Below are positions 1 through 8,579 of a DNA stretch of 64,000 nt, in pieces. Source of the stretch: Nocardia flavorosea NBRC 108225. GTDB lineage: Bacteria > Actinomycetota > Actinomycetes > Mycobacteriales > Mycobacteriaceae. The translations under genes were made by a program, and so were the position numbers. Location: assembly GCF_001613385.1 (NCBI RefSeq), contig NZ_BDCG01000016.1, positions 186,001 through 250,000 of the forward strand. The letters are read 5' to 3'. Under the pieces are notes generated by a model. The model was not told the origin of the DNA and made no database searches. It saw only the letters and a program-made list of their open reading frames with translations. Position 1 is the stretch's first letter, and the number at the start of each line of letters is the position of its first letter.

Positions 1-1
1 T

Positions 2-1900
2 GCCAAGATCGCGTTTCCGGGCCGGCGCGGGGAATGGTTGTACAACTTCTGGCGTGATGCGCAACATCCGCGGGGTCTGTGGCGGCGGACCACCTTCGCC
101 GAGTACCGCAAGCCGGAACCGGAATGGGATGTCCTCATCGATCTCGATGCGGTCGCCGCGGCCGAGGACGAGAACTGGGTGTGGGGCGGGGCCGGGGTGT
201 TGCGGCCGGAGCAATCCCGCGCCCTGATAAGCCTTTCCCGGGGCGGGGCCGATGCCAAGGTCGTGCGCGAATTCGATCTCGGCACGCGGGAATTCATCGC
301 CCCCGAAGCGGGCGGATTCTTCCTGCCCGAGGCGAAATCCCGGCTGAGCTGGATAGATATCGACACGGTGTATGTGGGCACGGATTTCGGGCCCGGCTCA
401 CTCACCGATTCCGGCTATCCACGGATCGCGAAACGCTGGCGCCGCGGTACCGCTCTCGAAACCGCGGAAACGGTGTTCGAGGGCGCGACCACGGACGTGG
501 CGATCAGCGCCGGTTACGATCGCACGCCCGGTTACGAACGCCACTATGTCGGGCAGGCCACCGATTTCTACAACGAGGACGTGTACCTGCTGCAGGACGA
601 CGGTTCCCGGATCCGGCTCGAAACCCCGTCCGACGCCGACGAATCCTGGTACAAGGATTGGCTGCTGGTGCGGTTGAAATCTCCGTGGGAGACCGGTGGG
701 CGTACGTACTCCGCCGGATCATTGATCGTGACGCATTTCGACCGTTTCCTTTCCGGCGAACGCGATTTCGAGGTGCTGTTCGAACCCGATGCGCATACCG
801 CGCTGCACGGTTACGGATGGACCGAGAATCATCTGCTGCTGGTGACTCTGGAAGATGTGCAGACCAAACTGTATGTCCTCACCCCGGGCGACGGCGGGTG
901 GCGCAGGGAGCCTCTCGCCGATACCCCGGCCATGGCCACCACGAGCGTCATGAATCTCGACCCACTCGAGGGTGGCGACGATTTCATGCTGATGACCAGC
1001 GGCTTCACCACACCGACAACGTTGCTGTCGGGTGTGGTCGGTGCTCCGGCAAGCGAGTTGAAGCAAGCGCCCGCGTTCTTCGACGCGACCGGGATCGAAA
1101 CCGAACAGTTCTTCGCCCGCTCCGACGACGGCACGATGATCCCGTACTTCGTGATCCGGCATCGCGATAACCGCGGCCGGCCCGCGCCGACGGTGATGTC
1201 CGGCTACGGCGGGTTCGAGGTCTCCCGCACGCCCGGATACAGCGGAGCATCCGGTATGGGCTGGCTGGAGCAGGGCGGCACCTGGGTGATGACGAATATC
1301 CGCGGTGGCGGGGAATACGGGCCCGAATGGCATACCTCGGTGCAGAAAGCGAACCGGTACAAGGTCTACGAGGATTTCTCGTCGATCGCGCGGGACCTGG
1401 TGGAGCGTGGGATCACCACGGCACCGCAATTGGGCGCGGTGGGCGGCAGTAACGGTGGTTTGCTGATGGGCGTGATGCTCACCCGGTATCCGGAATTATT
1501 CGGTGCCATCGTCTGCCAGGTTCCGCTACTCGATATGCGCAGGTATCACCTGTTGCTGGCCGGGGCATCGTGGGTCGCGGAATACGGTGACCCGGATATA
1601 CCCGAGGAATGGGAGTACATCAGCCGCTATTCGCCTTATCAGAAGGCGATGGAAAACGGTGCGGGCGCGACCTATCCGCCGATTCTGCTCACCACCTCCA
1701 CCCGCGACGACCGGGTGCATCCCGGGCATGCCCGGAAAATGGCGGCGCTGCTCGAGGAGCAGGGGCACCGCGTCTGGTATCACGAGAATATCGAAGGCGG
1801 GCACGGCGGTGCCGCGGACAACAAACAGTCGGCGTTCCAGGCGGCCCTGATCTACGAATTCTTCACCCAGATGCTGGTCGAGGGCCGTACTTCGAAGTAG
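2..1900 (+). CDS. S9 prolyl oligopeptidase-family serine peptidase, 5' end outside the window
   Basis: The reading frame is open from base 2, so the gene starts upstream of the window and about 632 residues are visible. Family members cut short peptides or hydrolyse related esters in the cytoplasm. The N-terminal part is the expected beta-propeller region. The C-terminal alpha/beta-hydrolase part has the nucleophile motif GGSNGGLL (Ser codon at 1448), the acid in TSTRDDRVHPGHA, and the catalytic histidine in GGHGG (codon at 1802). These three motifs in this order are typical of S9 enzymes. The gene converges on the next hydrolase with only 3 bp between the stop codons. Substrate unknown. Confidence 0.92.
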   Translation, partial: AKIAFPGRRGEWLYNFWRDAQHPRGLWRRTTFAEYRKPEPEWDVLIDLDAVAAAEDENWVWGGAGVLRPEQSRALISLSRGGADAKVVREFDLGTREFIAPEAGGFFLPEAKSRLSWIDIDTVYVGTDFGPGSLTDSGYPRIAKRWRRGTALETAETVFEGATTDVAISAGYDRTPGYERHYVGQATDFYNEDVYLLQDDGSRIRLETPSDADESWYKDWLLVRLKSPWETGGRTYSAGSLIVTHFDRFLSGERDFEVLFEPDAHTALHGYGWTENHLLLVTLEDVQTKLYVLTPGDGGWRREPLADTPAMATTSVMNLDPLEGGDDFMLMTSGFTTPTTLLSGVVGAPASELKQAPAFFDATGIETEQFFARSDDGTMIPYFVIRHRDNRGRPAPTVMSGYGGFEVSRTPGYSGASGMGWLEQGGTWVMTNIRGGGEYGPEWHTSVQKANRYKVYEDFSSIARDLVERGITTAPQLGAVGGSNGGLLMGVMLTRYPELFGAIVCQVPLLDMRRYHLLLAGASWVAEYGDPDIPEEWEYISRYSPYQKAMENGAGATYPPILLTTSTRDDRVHPGHARKMAALLEEQGHRVWYHENIEGGHGGAADNKQSAFQAALIYEFFTQMLVEGRTSK

Positions 1901-1903
1901 CCG

Positions 1904-2764
1904 TCACCGGTCGCGCAGCCATTTCTCGATGTGGTCGACCACCGGTGCGGGATCGGAGATCCAGCCGTTGTGGCCCAGTTGCCGGGGTTCGTGCCGGCTG
2001 GTCTTGTCGGCGGCGGGCAGTTTTTCCAGCAGATGCCGGGCCGAGGCCGGCGGGGTCAGTTCGTCACCGGCGAGAGTGATCGACAGGACCGGGAGCTTCA
2101 GCCGGGCGATCCGTTCCTCGTAGTCGATATCGGCACCGGCCGGGGTGAACCGGCCGGTGCGGGCCAGCCGCGCCCAATCCGAGATCAGCACCTTGGATTG
2201 GCGGCCGAACCCGTTGGGGCCGAGTTTATCGCCGGGCCAGACACCGGCGAGGTTCGCGGTGAGCGAGACGGCGGCGGTGCCCAGCAGTAGGCCCGGCCCC
2301 AGGATGCCGCGAAATCCGCGATAGTACGGGGTGCCGGAGGCGACGAGGATCAGCCCGCCGAGCCGCCCTCGGATCCGCGCCGCGTACAGCACCGAGAGAT
2401 GCCCGCCCATGCTGTGACCGAGCAGGTACGGGGTGCTGTCCGGGAACCGGTTGCGGACAGCTTCGAAAATCGCCGGGAAATCGACGGCGGCCAGTTCGTG
2501 GTATCCGTAGGAACTGGCCGCGCTCGGTTTCGGTGTGCTGGCACCGTTACCGCGTAGTTCGCCGATCGCCACATCTACCCCCCGGCGGGCGAGTTCCCGG
2601 GCGAAGTACAGGTAGTACTCCCCGGGCACGCCGAGCCCGGGGATCAACACGAGCACGGGGCGCGGGCGATCGAGGGTGATCGGATGCCGGCGCGGTCCGG
2701 TGGCGGGGATGAGCCGCACCGGGACGGTGCTACCGTCCGGCATCTGGATGGCAACGGTTTCCAC
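1904..2764 (-). CDS. Alpha/beta hydrolase, lysophospholipase-like
   Basis: Predicted 286-residue cytoplasmic serine hydrolase. The oxyanion region PGLGVPGEYY is followed by the nucleophile elbow GHSMGGH (Ser about 118), an acid in LAGDELTPP and a late histidine in GHNGWISDP. I chose the GTG at 2764 because a -10-like TAGCGT sits 7 nt upstream on the same strand; upstream codons in this frame overlap the TetR gene and look non-coding. The TetR gene lies 41 bp upstream in the same direction, so the two may be co-transcribed or the regulator may control this gene. Substrate unknown; esterase or lysophospholipase activity is a family-level guess. Confidence 0.85.
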   Translation of the reverse strand: METVAIQMPDGSTVPVRLIPATGPRRHPITLDRPRPVLVLIPGLGVPGEYYLYFARELARRGVDVAIGELRGNGASTPKPSAASSYGYHELAAVDFPAIFEAVRNRFPDSTPYLLGHSMGGHLSVLYAARIRGRLGGLILVASGTPYYRGFRGILGPGLLLGTAAVSLTANLAGVWPGDKLGPNGFGRQSKVLISDWARLARTGRFTPAGADIDYEERIARLKLPVLSITLAGDELTPPASARHLLEKLPAADKTSRHEPRQLGHNGWISDPAPVVDHIEKWLRDR

Positions 2765-2771
2765 GGCGTCA

Positions 2772-2777
2772 ACGCTA
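2772..2777 (-). promoter_or_regulatory. -10 hexamer for the alpha/beta hydrolase
   Basis: TAGCGT on the minus strand, 7 nt before the GTG at 2764 and inside the gap after the TetR stop. It suggests the hydrolase has its own leaderless promoter in addition to any read-through. Confidence 0.5.
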
Positions 2778-2805
2778 ATCGACGTGCGCCGCCGTGGACG
2801 GTGTC

Positions 2806-3438
2806 TCAGGCCCGGATGGCGCCGATGATGATGCGGCTCAACACGTGGATGACCTCGTCGAGGGGGCGCTGGGGTTCGTTTCCGCTCCACTCCTCGATCA
2901 CGTAGTTGACGGCGCCCATGATGGCGAGCATGCGCAGGTCGTAGTCGCCGGTCGGGATCTCCCCGTGAAGAGCCGCGTCCTCGGCGGCGTGCGCGAGGAC
3001 GGCGCTCCAGGCGCGGCGCGATTCGGTGCGCATCTTCTCCACCTTGGCGCCCGCACCGACCACCTCGACCAGGACCACTCTGGCACGCCGCATATCCGAT
3101 CCGATGGACTGCACGTACGCGCGGACGGCTGCGTCGATCCGCTGGATCGAGCTCTGCTCGGTGCTGTGGTCCAGCGATGCCAGCACCGACGACCGGGATT
3201 CTCGGTCGATGAGGGCGAAGAGTTCGAGAAGTAAGGATTCGCGGCCGGTGAACTCCTCGTAGAACTGACGCGAGGACAGTCCCGCGTCTTTGCAAATCGC
3301 ACCGACCGAACTATTGGCATACCCGTCGCGGGCAAAAACCGTCAGGCCGGATTCGAGAAAACGTGCGCGTCGCTCGCGTTGCCGATCTTCTACGGGCTGG
3401 CCGGCATACCTTCGTCCCGAATTCGCTTCCTGTGACAT
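2806..3438 (-). CDS. TetR-family transcriptional regulator
   Basis: Predicted 210-residue DNA-binding repressor. The N-terminal helix-turn-helix is visible in RFLESGLTVFARDGY, then SVGAICKDAGLSSRQFYEEF, the usual TetR recognition region. The helical C-terminal half should bind an unknown ligand. The start is the ATG at 3438, giving MSQEANSGRRYAG; codons further upstream in the same frame give residues unlike the family. A -10-like TATTGT lies 8 nt before the ATG. It precedes the alpha/beta hydrolase on the same strand and may regulate it. Confidence 0.85.
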   Translation of the reverse strand: MSQEANSGRRYAGQPVEDRQRERRARFLESGLTVFARDGYANSSVGAICKDAGLSSRQFYEEFTGRESLLLELFALIDRESRSSVLASLDHSTEQSSIQRIDAAVRAYVQSIGSDMRRARVVLVEVVGAGAKVEKMRTESRRAWSAVLAHAAEDAALHGEIPTGDYDLRMLAIMGAVNYVIEEWSGNEPQRPLDEVIHVLSRIIIGAIRA

Positions 3439-3670
3439 CGCGCAGAACAATACCGAAAAGCCCGATCCCCTCGTCATCGATCGGGCCTTTCGCAGCGCGC
3501 CGGCCGGTGTCTGCGGGTTTGCCGAAAGTTGGCTGGTAGCAGGCGTGGTCACCGGAAAAGCCGCCAAACCGGACAGTACTCGGTTCCGGCCCGCATGCCG
3601 GATTTTAGAGGGAAATAATAGAATAATTCTCGGTAGCCGTGTGGAGTCCGGGTAATAACCGGGAAACACA

Positions 3671-3676
3671 TAGTGT
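3671..3676 (+). promoter_or_regulatory. -10 hexamer for the ZIP-like transporter
   Basis: TAGTGT ends 7 nt before the ATG at 3684, the spacing expected for a leaderless transcript. No Shine-Dalgarno sequence is visible. Confidence 0.5.
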
Positions 3677-3683
3677 CGACGCT

Positions 3684-4370
3684 ATGGGAACCGCACTCCT
3701 GTATGGATTCGGTACGGCAATTCCATTGGTGATCGGTGCGGCGATCGGGCTGCGCACCACATTGCCCAAACCATTGCTCGCCTCGCTCATGGCCTTCGGG
3801 GCGGGCACGATGATCGCCGCGGTCTCCAATGAGTTGTTCGAGCCCGCCTTCCTCCAGGCCGGTGCCGTCACCGCCGGCGCCGCACTTTTCCTGGGCGCCG
3901 CGGTCTACGTGGTGGCCAACCGATTTCTCGAACGGCAGGGCGGCGGTGCAGCCGTCGGCTGGGCACTCATGCTCGGTACCGTCCTCGACGGCGTTCCGGA
4001 GAACACGGCGCTGGGGGTCACGCTCGGGTCCGGTGGCGGCCTGGCGCTGCTGGTGGCCATCGCGGTCGGCAATGTGCCCGAGGCGATCGGCGGTTCCGCG
4101 CTGCTGCGCCGGGACCGCGACGTTTCCACCCGGAAGGCGTTCGGCCTGTGGGTTTCGACCGGAGTGGTGCTGGTCGTGGTCACCGTGGCCGGACATATGC
4201 TCGCCGAACATCTCGGTGCGACCCCCATCAGTGCCATCCAGGCCTTCGCCGGTGGTGCCACGGTCGCCGTCCTCGCCGATTCCCTCATGCCGGAGGCCTA
4301 CCGCGAGGGCGGCTGGTGGGTCGGTATAGCGACCGCGGCGGGTTTTCTGGTCGCTTTCCTGCTGGGCTGA
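3684..4370 (+). CDS. ZIP-family-like metal transporter, divergent
   Basis: Predicted 228-residue integral membrane protein, almost entirely hydrophobic, with about seven or eight transmembrane segments. The ZIP family imports zinc, iron or manganese. The two family signatures in helices 4 and 5 are recognisable but altered: DGVPEN at residues 102-107 and GNVPEA at 129-134, where characterised ZIPs commonly carry His or Gln in HNxPEG and HExP/QNxPEG. The prolines and glutamates are kept and the metal-binding histidines are not. ATG 3684 was chosen because it begins the first hydrophobic segment. Substrate and direction of transport cannot be told. Confidence 0.72.
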   Translation: MGTALLYGFGTAIPLVIGAAIGLRTTLPKPLLASLMAFGAGTMIAAVSNELFEPAFLQAGAVTAGAALFLGAAVYVVANRFLERQGGGAAVGWALMLGTVLDGVPENTALGVTLGSGGGLALLVAIAVGNVPEAIGGSALLRRDRDVSTRKAFGLWVSTGVVLVVVTVAGHMLAEHLGATPISAIQAFAGGATVAVLADSLMPEAYREGGWWVGIATAAGFLVAFLLG

Positions 4371-4817
4371 AAGTCCGGTGCGAATGGACGCCGACCGGGT
4401 GGAACCGGCCGGTGGCCACTCGGCGGACTACCGGCGATCCGGCTCATCGGCACGGACGCGCGGTATCCACAATGTGGCGCGGCGAGCGCCGGATCGATCG
4501 GCGTGGCCCGTGGATTGCGCTGATCCGGTCGCGTGCGGCACCCGCCCGCAAACCGGTATCGCGGACGAGCCGGACCAGCTGGGTCGAGGCGGTTCCCGCG
4601 AGGGGATCCAGCGCTGTGGGCGCCGGCGTGGTAGCGATGGCCGCGGCCCGCTGTGGCCGGCCCGGAAAGTGCGTCCCGGACGAGCCGGGCGCGGGAGGTC
4701 GACGGTCACCACGGATATCAACGCAGCCGCCCGGAGCGGCGGGCGGGCATCGTCACGGTACGACGATCCGGTTCACCGGCGGGACGGGTGGGGTGGGCCC
4801 GGTCGTGGGGAGAGAGT
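4371..4817. other. Intergenic stretch with no supported gene
   Basis: About 450 bp between the transporter and lpdC. Open frames exist on both strands but give Arg/Pro/Gly-rich, low-complexity translations and no family motif, so none is accepted. No hairpin with a T-tract was seen. Confidence 0.6.
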
Positions 4818-4823
4818 TAGGCT
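4818..4823 (+). promoter_or_regulatory. -10 hexamer of lpdC
   Basis: TAGGCT ends 7 nt before the GTG at 4831, as expected for a leaderless actinobacterial promoter. The same hexamer precedes ramB and purU. Confidence 0.55.
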
Positions 4824-4830
4824 CGACACC

Positions 4831-6234
4831 GTGACTTCCCACTACGATGTCGTCGTTCTCGGTGCTGGTCCCGGCGGTTACGTCGCCGCGATCCGCGCCG
4901 CTCAACTCGGCCTGCGAACAGCGATCGTCGAGCAGAAATACTGGGGTGGCGTATGCCTGAACGTGGGCTGCATCCCGTCCAAGGCGCTGCTGCGCAATGC
5001 GGAGCTGGCTCATATCTTCACCAAGGAAGCCAAAACCTTCGGTATCACCGGGGAGGCGTCGTTCGATTTCGGGGCGGCGTTCGACCGGAGCCGTAAGGTC
5101 GCGGACGGCCGGGTCAAGGGCGTCCACTTCCTGATGAAAAAGAACAAGATCACCGAATACGACGGTAAGGGTTCGTTCACCGATCCCAACACCATCGCGG
5201 TGGAACTCGGCAAGGGTGGCACGGAGTCGATCACCTTCGACAACGCCATCATCGCCACCGGCACCGAGACCAAACTGCTGCCGGGTACCTCGCTGAGCCG
5301 CAATGTCGTCACCTACGAGGAGCAGATCCTCACCCGCGATCTGCCGGGTTCGATCCTGATCGTCGGCGCCGGCGCCATCGGGATGGAGTTCGGCTACGTG
5401 CTGCGCAACTACGGCGTGGACGTGCGGATCGTGGAGTTCCTGGACCGCGCGCTGCCCAACGAGGACGCCGATGTGTCCAAGGAGATCACCAAGGCGTACA
5501 AGAAGCTGGGGATCACCATCAGCACCGGCGCGGCCGTGCAGTCCATCGACGACGACGGGTCCAAGGTCACCGTGGCGATCAAGGACAACAAGTCCGGCCA
5601 GGTGGAGACGGTGACGGTGGACAAGGTGCTGCAGGCCGTCGGCTTCGCGCCCCGCGTCGAGGGCTACGGGCTGGAGAACACCGGGGTCGCGCTGACCGAG
5701 CGCGGTGCCATCGCCATCGACGACAATATGCGCACCACTGTGGGGCATATCTACGCCATCGGCGACGTCACCGCCAAACTGCAGCTCGCGCATGTCGCGG
5801 AAGCCCAAGGTGTGGTCGCGGCCGAGACCATCGGCGGTGCGGAAACCCTCACCCTGGGCGATTACCGGATGATGCCGCGCGCCACCTTCTGTCAGCCGCA
5901 GGTCGCCAGCTTCGGGCTCACCGAACAGCAGGCGCGCGACGAGGGCTACGACGTGAAGGTCGCGACCTTCCCGTTCACCGCCAACGGCAAGGCGCACGGC
6001 CTCGGCGATGCGACCGGTTTCGTCAAGTTGATCTCGGACAACAAATACGGTGAGCTGATCGGCGGACATCTGATCGGCCCGGACGTTTCCGAGCTGCTGC
6101 CGGAACTCACCCTGGCGCAGAAGTGGGACCTGACGGTGAACGAGCTGGCCCGCAACGTGCATACGCATCCGACGCTGAGCGAGGCGTTGCAGGAGGCGAT
6201 CCACGGCCTGGCCGGCCACATGATCAACTTCTGA
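4831..6234 (+). CDS. lpdC: Dihydrolipoamide dehydrogenase (E3)
   Basis: Flavoprotein of 467 residues that reoxidises dihydrolipoamide with NAD+ in the pyruvate and 2-oxoglutarate dehydrogenase complexes; in mycobacteria it also serves peroxidase and antioxidant partners. Visible features are the FAD-binding GAGPGGY near residue 11, the redox disulfide CLNVGCIPSK (Cys42, Cys47), an NAD-binding GAGAIGMEFG, the second FAD motif YAIGDV, and the C-terminal active-site HTHPTLSE. Length matches the 464-residue M. tuberculosis LpdC and the sequence looks orthologous throughout. GTG 4831 begins the Rossmann fold directly. It stands alone, without E1 or E2 genes, and a strong terminator follows. Confidence 0.97.
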   Translation: MTSHYDVVVLGAGPGGYVAAIRAAQLGLRTAIVEQKYWGGVCLNVGCIPSKALLRNAELAHIFTKEAKTFGITGEASFDFGAAFDRSRKVADGRVKGVHFLMKKNKITEYDGKGSFTDPNTIAVELGKGGTESITFDNAIIATGTETKLLPGTSLSRNVVTYEEQILTRDLPGSILIVGAGAIGMEFGYVLRNYGVDVRIVEFLDRALPNEDADVSKEITKAYKKLGITISTGAAVQSIDDDGSKVTVAIKDNKSGQVETVTVDKVLQAVGFAPRVEGYGLENTGVALTERGAIAIDDNMRTTVGHIYAIGDVTAKLQLAHVAEAQGVVAAETIGGAETLTLGDYRMMPRATFCQPQVASFGLTEQQARDEGYDVKVATFPFTANGKAHGLGDATGFVKLISDNKYGELIGGHLIGPDVSELLPELTLAQKWDLTVNELARNVHTHPTLSEALQEAIHGLAGHMINF

Positions 6235-6257
6235 TCGTTTCCGGTCGATTCGGCCAG

Positions 6258-6293
6258 AAGGCCCGGAACGGTATCCACCGCGCCGGGCCTTTT
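6258..6293 (+). terminator. Rho-independent terminator of lpdC
   Basis: Nine-base-pair perfect stem AAGGCCCGG (6258-6266) with CCGGGCCTT (6283-6291), a 16-nt loop, and a short T-run at its 3' end, 24 bp after the lpdC stop. Confidence 0.8.
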
Positions 6294-6625
6294 GTGTTCG
6301 AGTAGAGGGTGGCTCTGAACAGATCGTCATGCCAGTCGATGACGACGCGGTCGGCTTCCGGGTTCGACCCTGGACACGAGGGTCTCGTGCCCGCAGGTCC
6401 AGGCGGCACGCGGTGGTGAGACGCGAGCGACGAGTGTGTCTCGCCGGGCCGGGCGGAGCTCAGCCGGCGGAATCCGGCGGAGGAGCGGAGTTCGTGCACG
6501 ACGCACCCCGCGGACCTGATCGGTGCGGGCGCCCGGATGGTGGCCCGGCACAGACAGGTGGCGTATGCGCGGCGGCGGGTCCGACCGGCCGGGCCGGTCG
6601 TGCTTTCCGGCGGTGAGCGACCGGT
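6294..6625. other. Intergenic stretch with a small palindrome, no gene
   Basis: No open frame here has a recognisable motif. A perfect 6-3-6 inverted repeat CACGAG/CTCGTG lies at 6375-6389; its role is unknown. Confidence 0.5.
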
Positions 6626-7171
6626 TCAGAAGTCGTCGCGGCGGATGCGCAGGGTGTGAATGGTGGCAGCGAGGCCCTCGTACTGGTTGACCAGCAGGAC
6701 GATTTCGATCAGGCGTTTGTCGTCGTAGTAGGTCGCCAGGTGGTTCCAGGTGGAGTCGTCGATATCGCGAGTCTGCACCAGTTGGTCTACGGCGGTCAGG
6801 AGGGCTCGGTGTTTATCGGTCCAGCCGTCGGCGCCCGCGCCCTGGCGGATCCGGTCCAGGATTTCCGGGGTGATTCCGGCGCGGCGGCCGAGGCGGATGT
6901 GGTGATCGGTTTCGTAGGCGCAGTCACGTAGGTGGGCGACGCGCAGGATCACCAGTTCGCTGTCGTGGCGGCGTAAGCGTCCGGCCGGCATCAGCATTCC
7001 GGAGAAATGCAGCCAGCCGCGGAACAGGCGGCCGGTGCGGCCGAGGGTACTGAACAGTTGCGCGTCCGAGGTGCCCGAGGCGCGGGAAAGCACCTGCCAG
7101 GCGGCCCAGTTGATCGGTCCCAGGTCGCGCAGGCGGCCGGGGGCGATCCGGGGTTGCGGCGCCGAAACCAT
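6626..7171 (-). CDS. Carboxymuconolactone decarboxylase / AhpD-like protein
   Basis: Predicted 181-residue helical protein of the CMD/AhpD superfamily. The core segment ELVILRVAHLRDCAYETDHH holds the conserved histidine pair, but the AhpD CxxC redox motif is absent: only the single Cys of DCAYE remains. That resembles the gamma-carboxymuconolactone decarboxylase-like branch rather than peroxidase-type AhpD. The ATG at 7171 is preceded by a GAGAGGGG ribosome site; a TTG just before it is less well spaced. It lies 89 bp downstream of the polysaccharide deacetylase on the same strand. Exact reaction unknown. Confidence 0.8.
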   Translation of the reverse strand: MVSAPQPRIAPGRLRDLGPINWAAWQVLSRASGTSDAQLFSTLGRTGRLFRGWLHFSGMLMPAGRLRRHDSELVILRVAHLRDCAYETDHHIRLGRRAGITPEILDRIRQGAGADGWTDKHRALLTAVDQLVQTRDIDDSTWNHLATYYDDKRLIEIVLLVNQYEGLAATIHTLRIRRDDF

Positions 7172-7260
7172 CAATCTGCCCCTCTCGGGTGGGAGTCGTT
7201 CATCTGCCGCCGGATTCCGGCGGTCTGCGGGTTGCCTGCGAACCTACCTGTCCCGGAGGG

Positions 7261-7977
7261 TTATGGCTTGCCGGAACCGGCGCCGTCGATCAGCTCCGAG
7301 ACAGTGACGAACCGGTAGCCGTCGGCCCGCAGCTTCTCGGCGATCGGGCCGATCGCCGCCCGGGAGGCCGCCCCGCTGCCGAACATGGTGTGCAGCAGGA
7401 TTATCGATCCGGGCCGGACCTGATCGACGGTCGCGGCCACGATTGCATCGGCCGAGCTGTTCCCGGCTTCCGGTTCCACATCCCAGGTGACCGTGGTGCG
7501 GTCGTGGCCGGACAGGTACTTCGGCAGCGTCCACAGTTTCTTGCCGTACGGCGGACGGAACGTGATGTTGCCCTGATAGCCGGTCTTACGGATTTCGGTA
7601 TCGGTGCGTTGCACCTCGTCGGCGACCGTTGCGGACGAGACCAGCACCATGCGGCGGTGGTTGTAGGTGTGGTTGCCGATCTCGTGGCCGGCTTCGGCGA
7701 TCGCCCGGCCCAGTTCGGGGCGGGCGGCCAGATCGCGGCCGTTGAGGTAGAAGGTCGCGGGTATATCGGCGGCGGCGAGCAGGTCGAGTACTTCACCGGC
7801 GTGCTCGCTGGGGCCGTCGTCCAGGGTCAGTGCGACGACTTTGTCCTCCGCTTCCACCCGGTCCACCAACCGGCCTGCCAGCTGGTAGGTGCGGGAATTC
7901 ATCAGGAAGTATCCGCCCCCTGGTACCACCAGGACCGCTGCCAGACCGAGTGCTGCCCAGATCATCCACCGCCGCAT
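7261..7977 (-). CDS. Membrane-anchored polysaccharide deacetylase (NodB/CE4)
   Basis: Predicted 238-residue enzyme with an N-terminal membrane anchor or signal (residues 3-26), so the catalytic domain should face outward and act on peptidoglycan or another acetylated glycan. CE4 motifs are in order: TLDDGPSEH (catalytic and metal-binding aspartates), NHTYNHRR (two metal-binding histidines), RPPYG, and PGSIILLHTM near the C-terminus. ATG 7977 starts MRRWMIW, the beginning of the hydrophobic segment. Substrate not determined. Confidence 0.88.
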   Translation of the reverse strand: MRRWMIWAALGLAAVLVVPGGGYFLMNSRTYQLAGRLVDRVEAEDKVVALTLDDGPSEHAGEVLDLLAAADIPATFYLNGRDLAARPELGRAIAEAGHEIGNHTYNHRRMVLVSSATVADEVQRTDTEIRKTGYQGNITFRPPYGKKLWTLPKYLSGHDRTTVTWDVEPEAGNSSADAIVAATVDQVRPGSIILLHTMFGSGAASRAAIGPIAEKLRADGYRFVTVSELIDGAGSGKP

Positions 7978-8009
7978 CAAAGCTATATACCAGGAAATTA
8001 CGGGCGGAT

Positions 8010-8036
8010 CACCCGGAAAGCCGGGCATCCCGGGTG
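8010..8036. terminator. Hairpin after the SRPBCC-arsR operon
   Basis: Inverted repeat CACCCGG (8010-8016) and CCGGGTG (8030-8036) with a 13-nt loop, located downstream of arsR on the minus strand. There is no T-tract, so terminator activity is only possible. Confidence 0.35.
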
Positions 8037-8138
8037 GCCGTGCCGCCGGACCGGTCGGACCTACACCCCGAACGCACTCCGGGCAAGGCCCGCCGGCTGC
8101 TGTGGCGGGTGAAGAAGGAATCCATTCGGCGTGTTCGA

Positions 8139-8579
8139 TTACCGACCGGCGTCACCGAGTGGCGCCGGAACGGTGGCTCGAGCGGACCGGGTATCGCGTT
8201 CTGTTGCGCCGGTGCCGGGCTGCTGCCGGCCGCGCTCGCGTTTACCGCGCGCGACCTCGGTGGCGAGCGCGTCGAGCGGCTGCGCGAACAGCGCCATCGG
8301 ATCGAGCAGGGCGGCCAGCCAATCCCGGGCCGCGGCGATCCCGTCCGGGTCCAGGGCATAGATCCGCTGGGTTCCCGCCGGTCGTACCCGCAGCAGACCG
8401 GCCTCGCGGAGAACTTTGAGATGCTGCGAGACGGCGGGCTGGGAAATCGGGGTATGCGCCCGGACCCCGGCCACGAGCGCACCTGCCGGCTGTTCACCGG
8501 CGGCCACCAGGGCCAGGATGGTGCGCCGGACCGGGTCGGCGAGTGCCTCGAATACGGCTGCGGGAACAGGACTCGACAT
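8139..8579 (-). CDS. ArsR-family winged-helix regulator
   Basis: Predicted 146-residue regulator. The N-terminal motif FEALADPVRRTILALV and the recognition segment SQPAVSQHLKVLREAGLL are typical of ArsR/SmtB proteins. No metal-binding ELCVCDL-type motif is present, consistent with the subfamily that pairs with SRPBCC/AHSA1 proteins. Its ATG (8579-8577) shares one base with the upstream stop codon (TGATG), so it is translationally coupled to the SRPBCC gene. It probably represses its own operon through the inverted repeat at 9250-9265. Confidence 0.9.
   Translation of the reverse strand: MSSPVPAAVFEALADPVRRTILALVAAGEQPAGALVAGVRAHTPISQPAVSQHLKVLREAGLLRVRPAGTQRIYALDPDGIAAARDWLAALLDPMALFAQPLDALATEVARGKRERGRQQPGTGATERDTRSARATVPAPLGDAGR

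Noticed and set aside
4753..6330. Long minus-strand frame over lpdC
   Set aside because: Antisense shadow of a highly conserved gene; His/Val/Gly-rich translation without motif.
6360..6390. T-loop-like GGTTCGACCC suggesting a tRNA
   Set aside because: No acceptor stem, D-arm or anticodon arm can be built around it.
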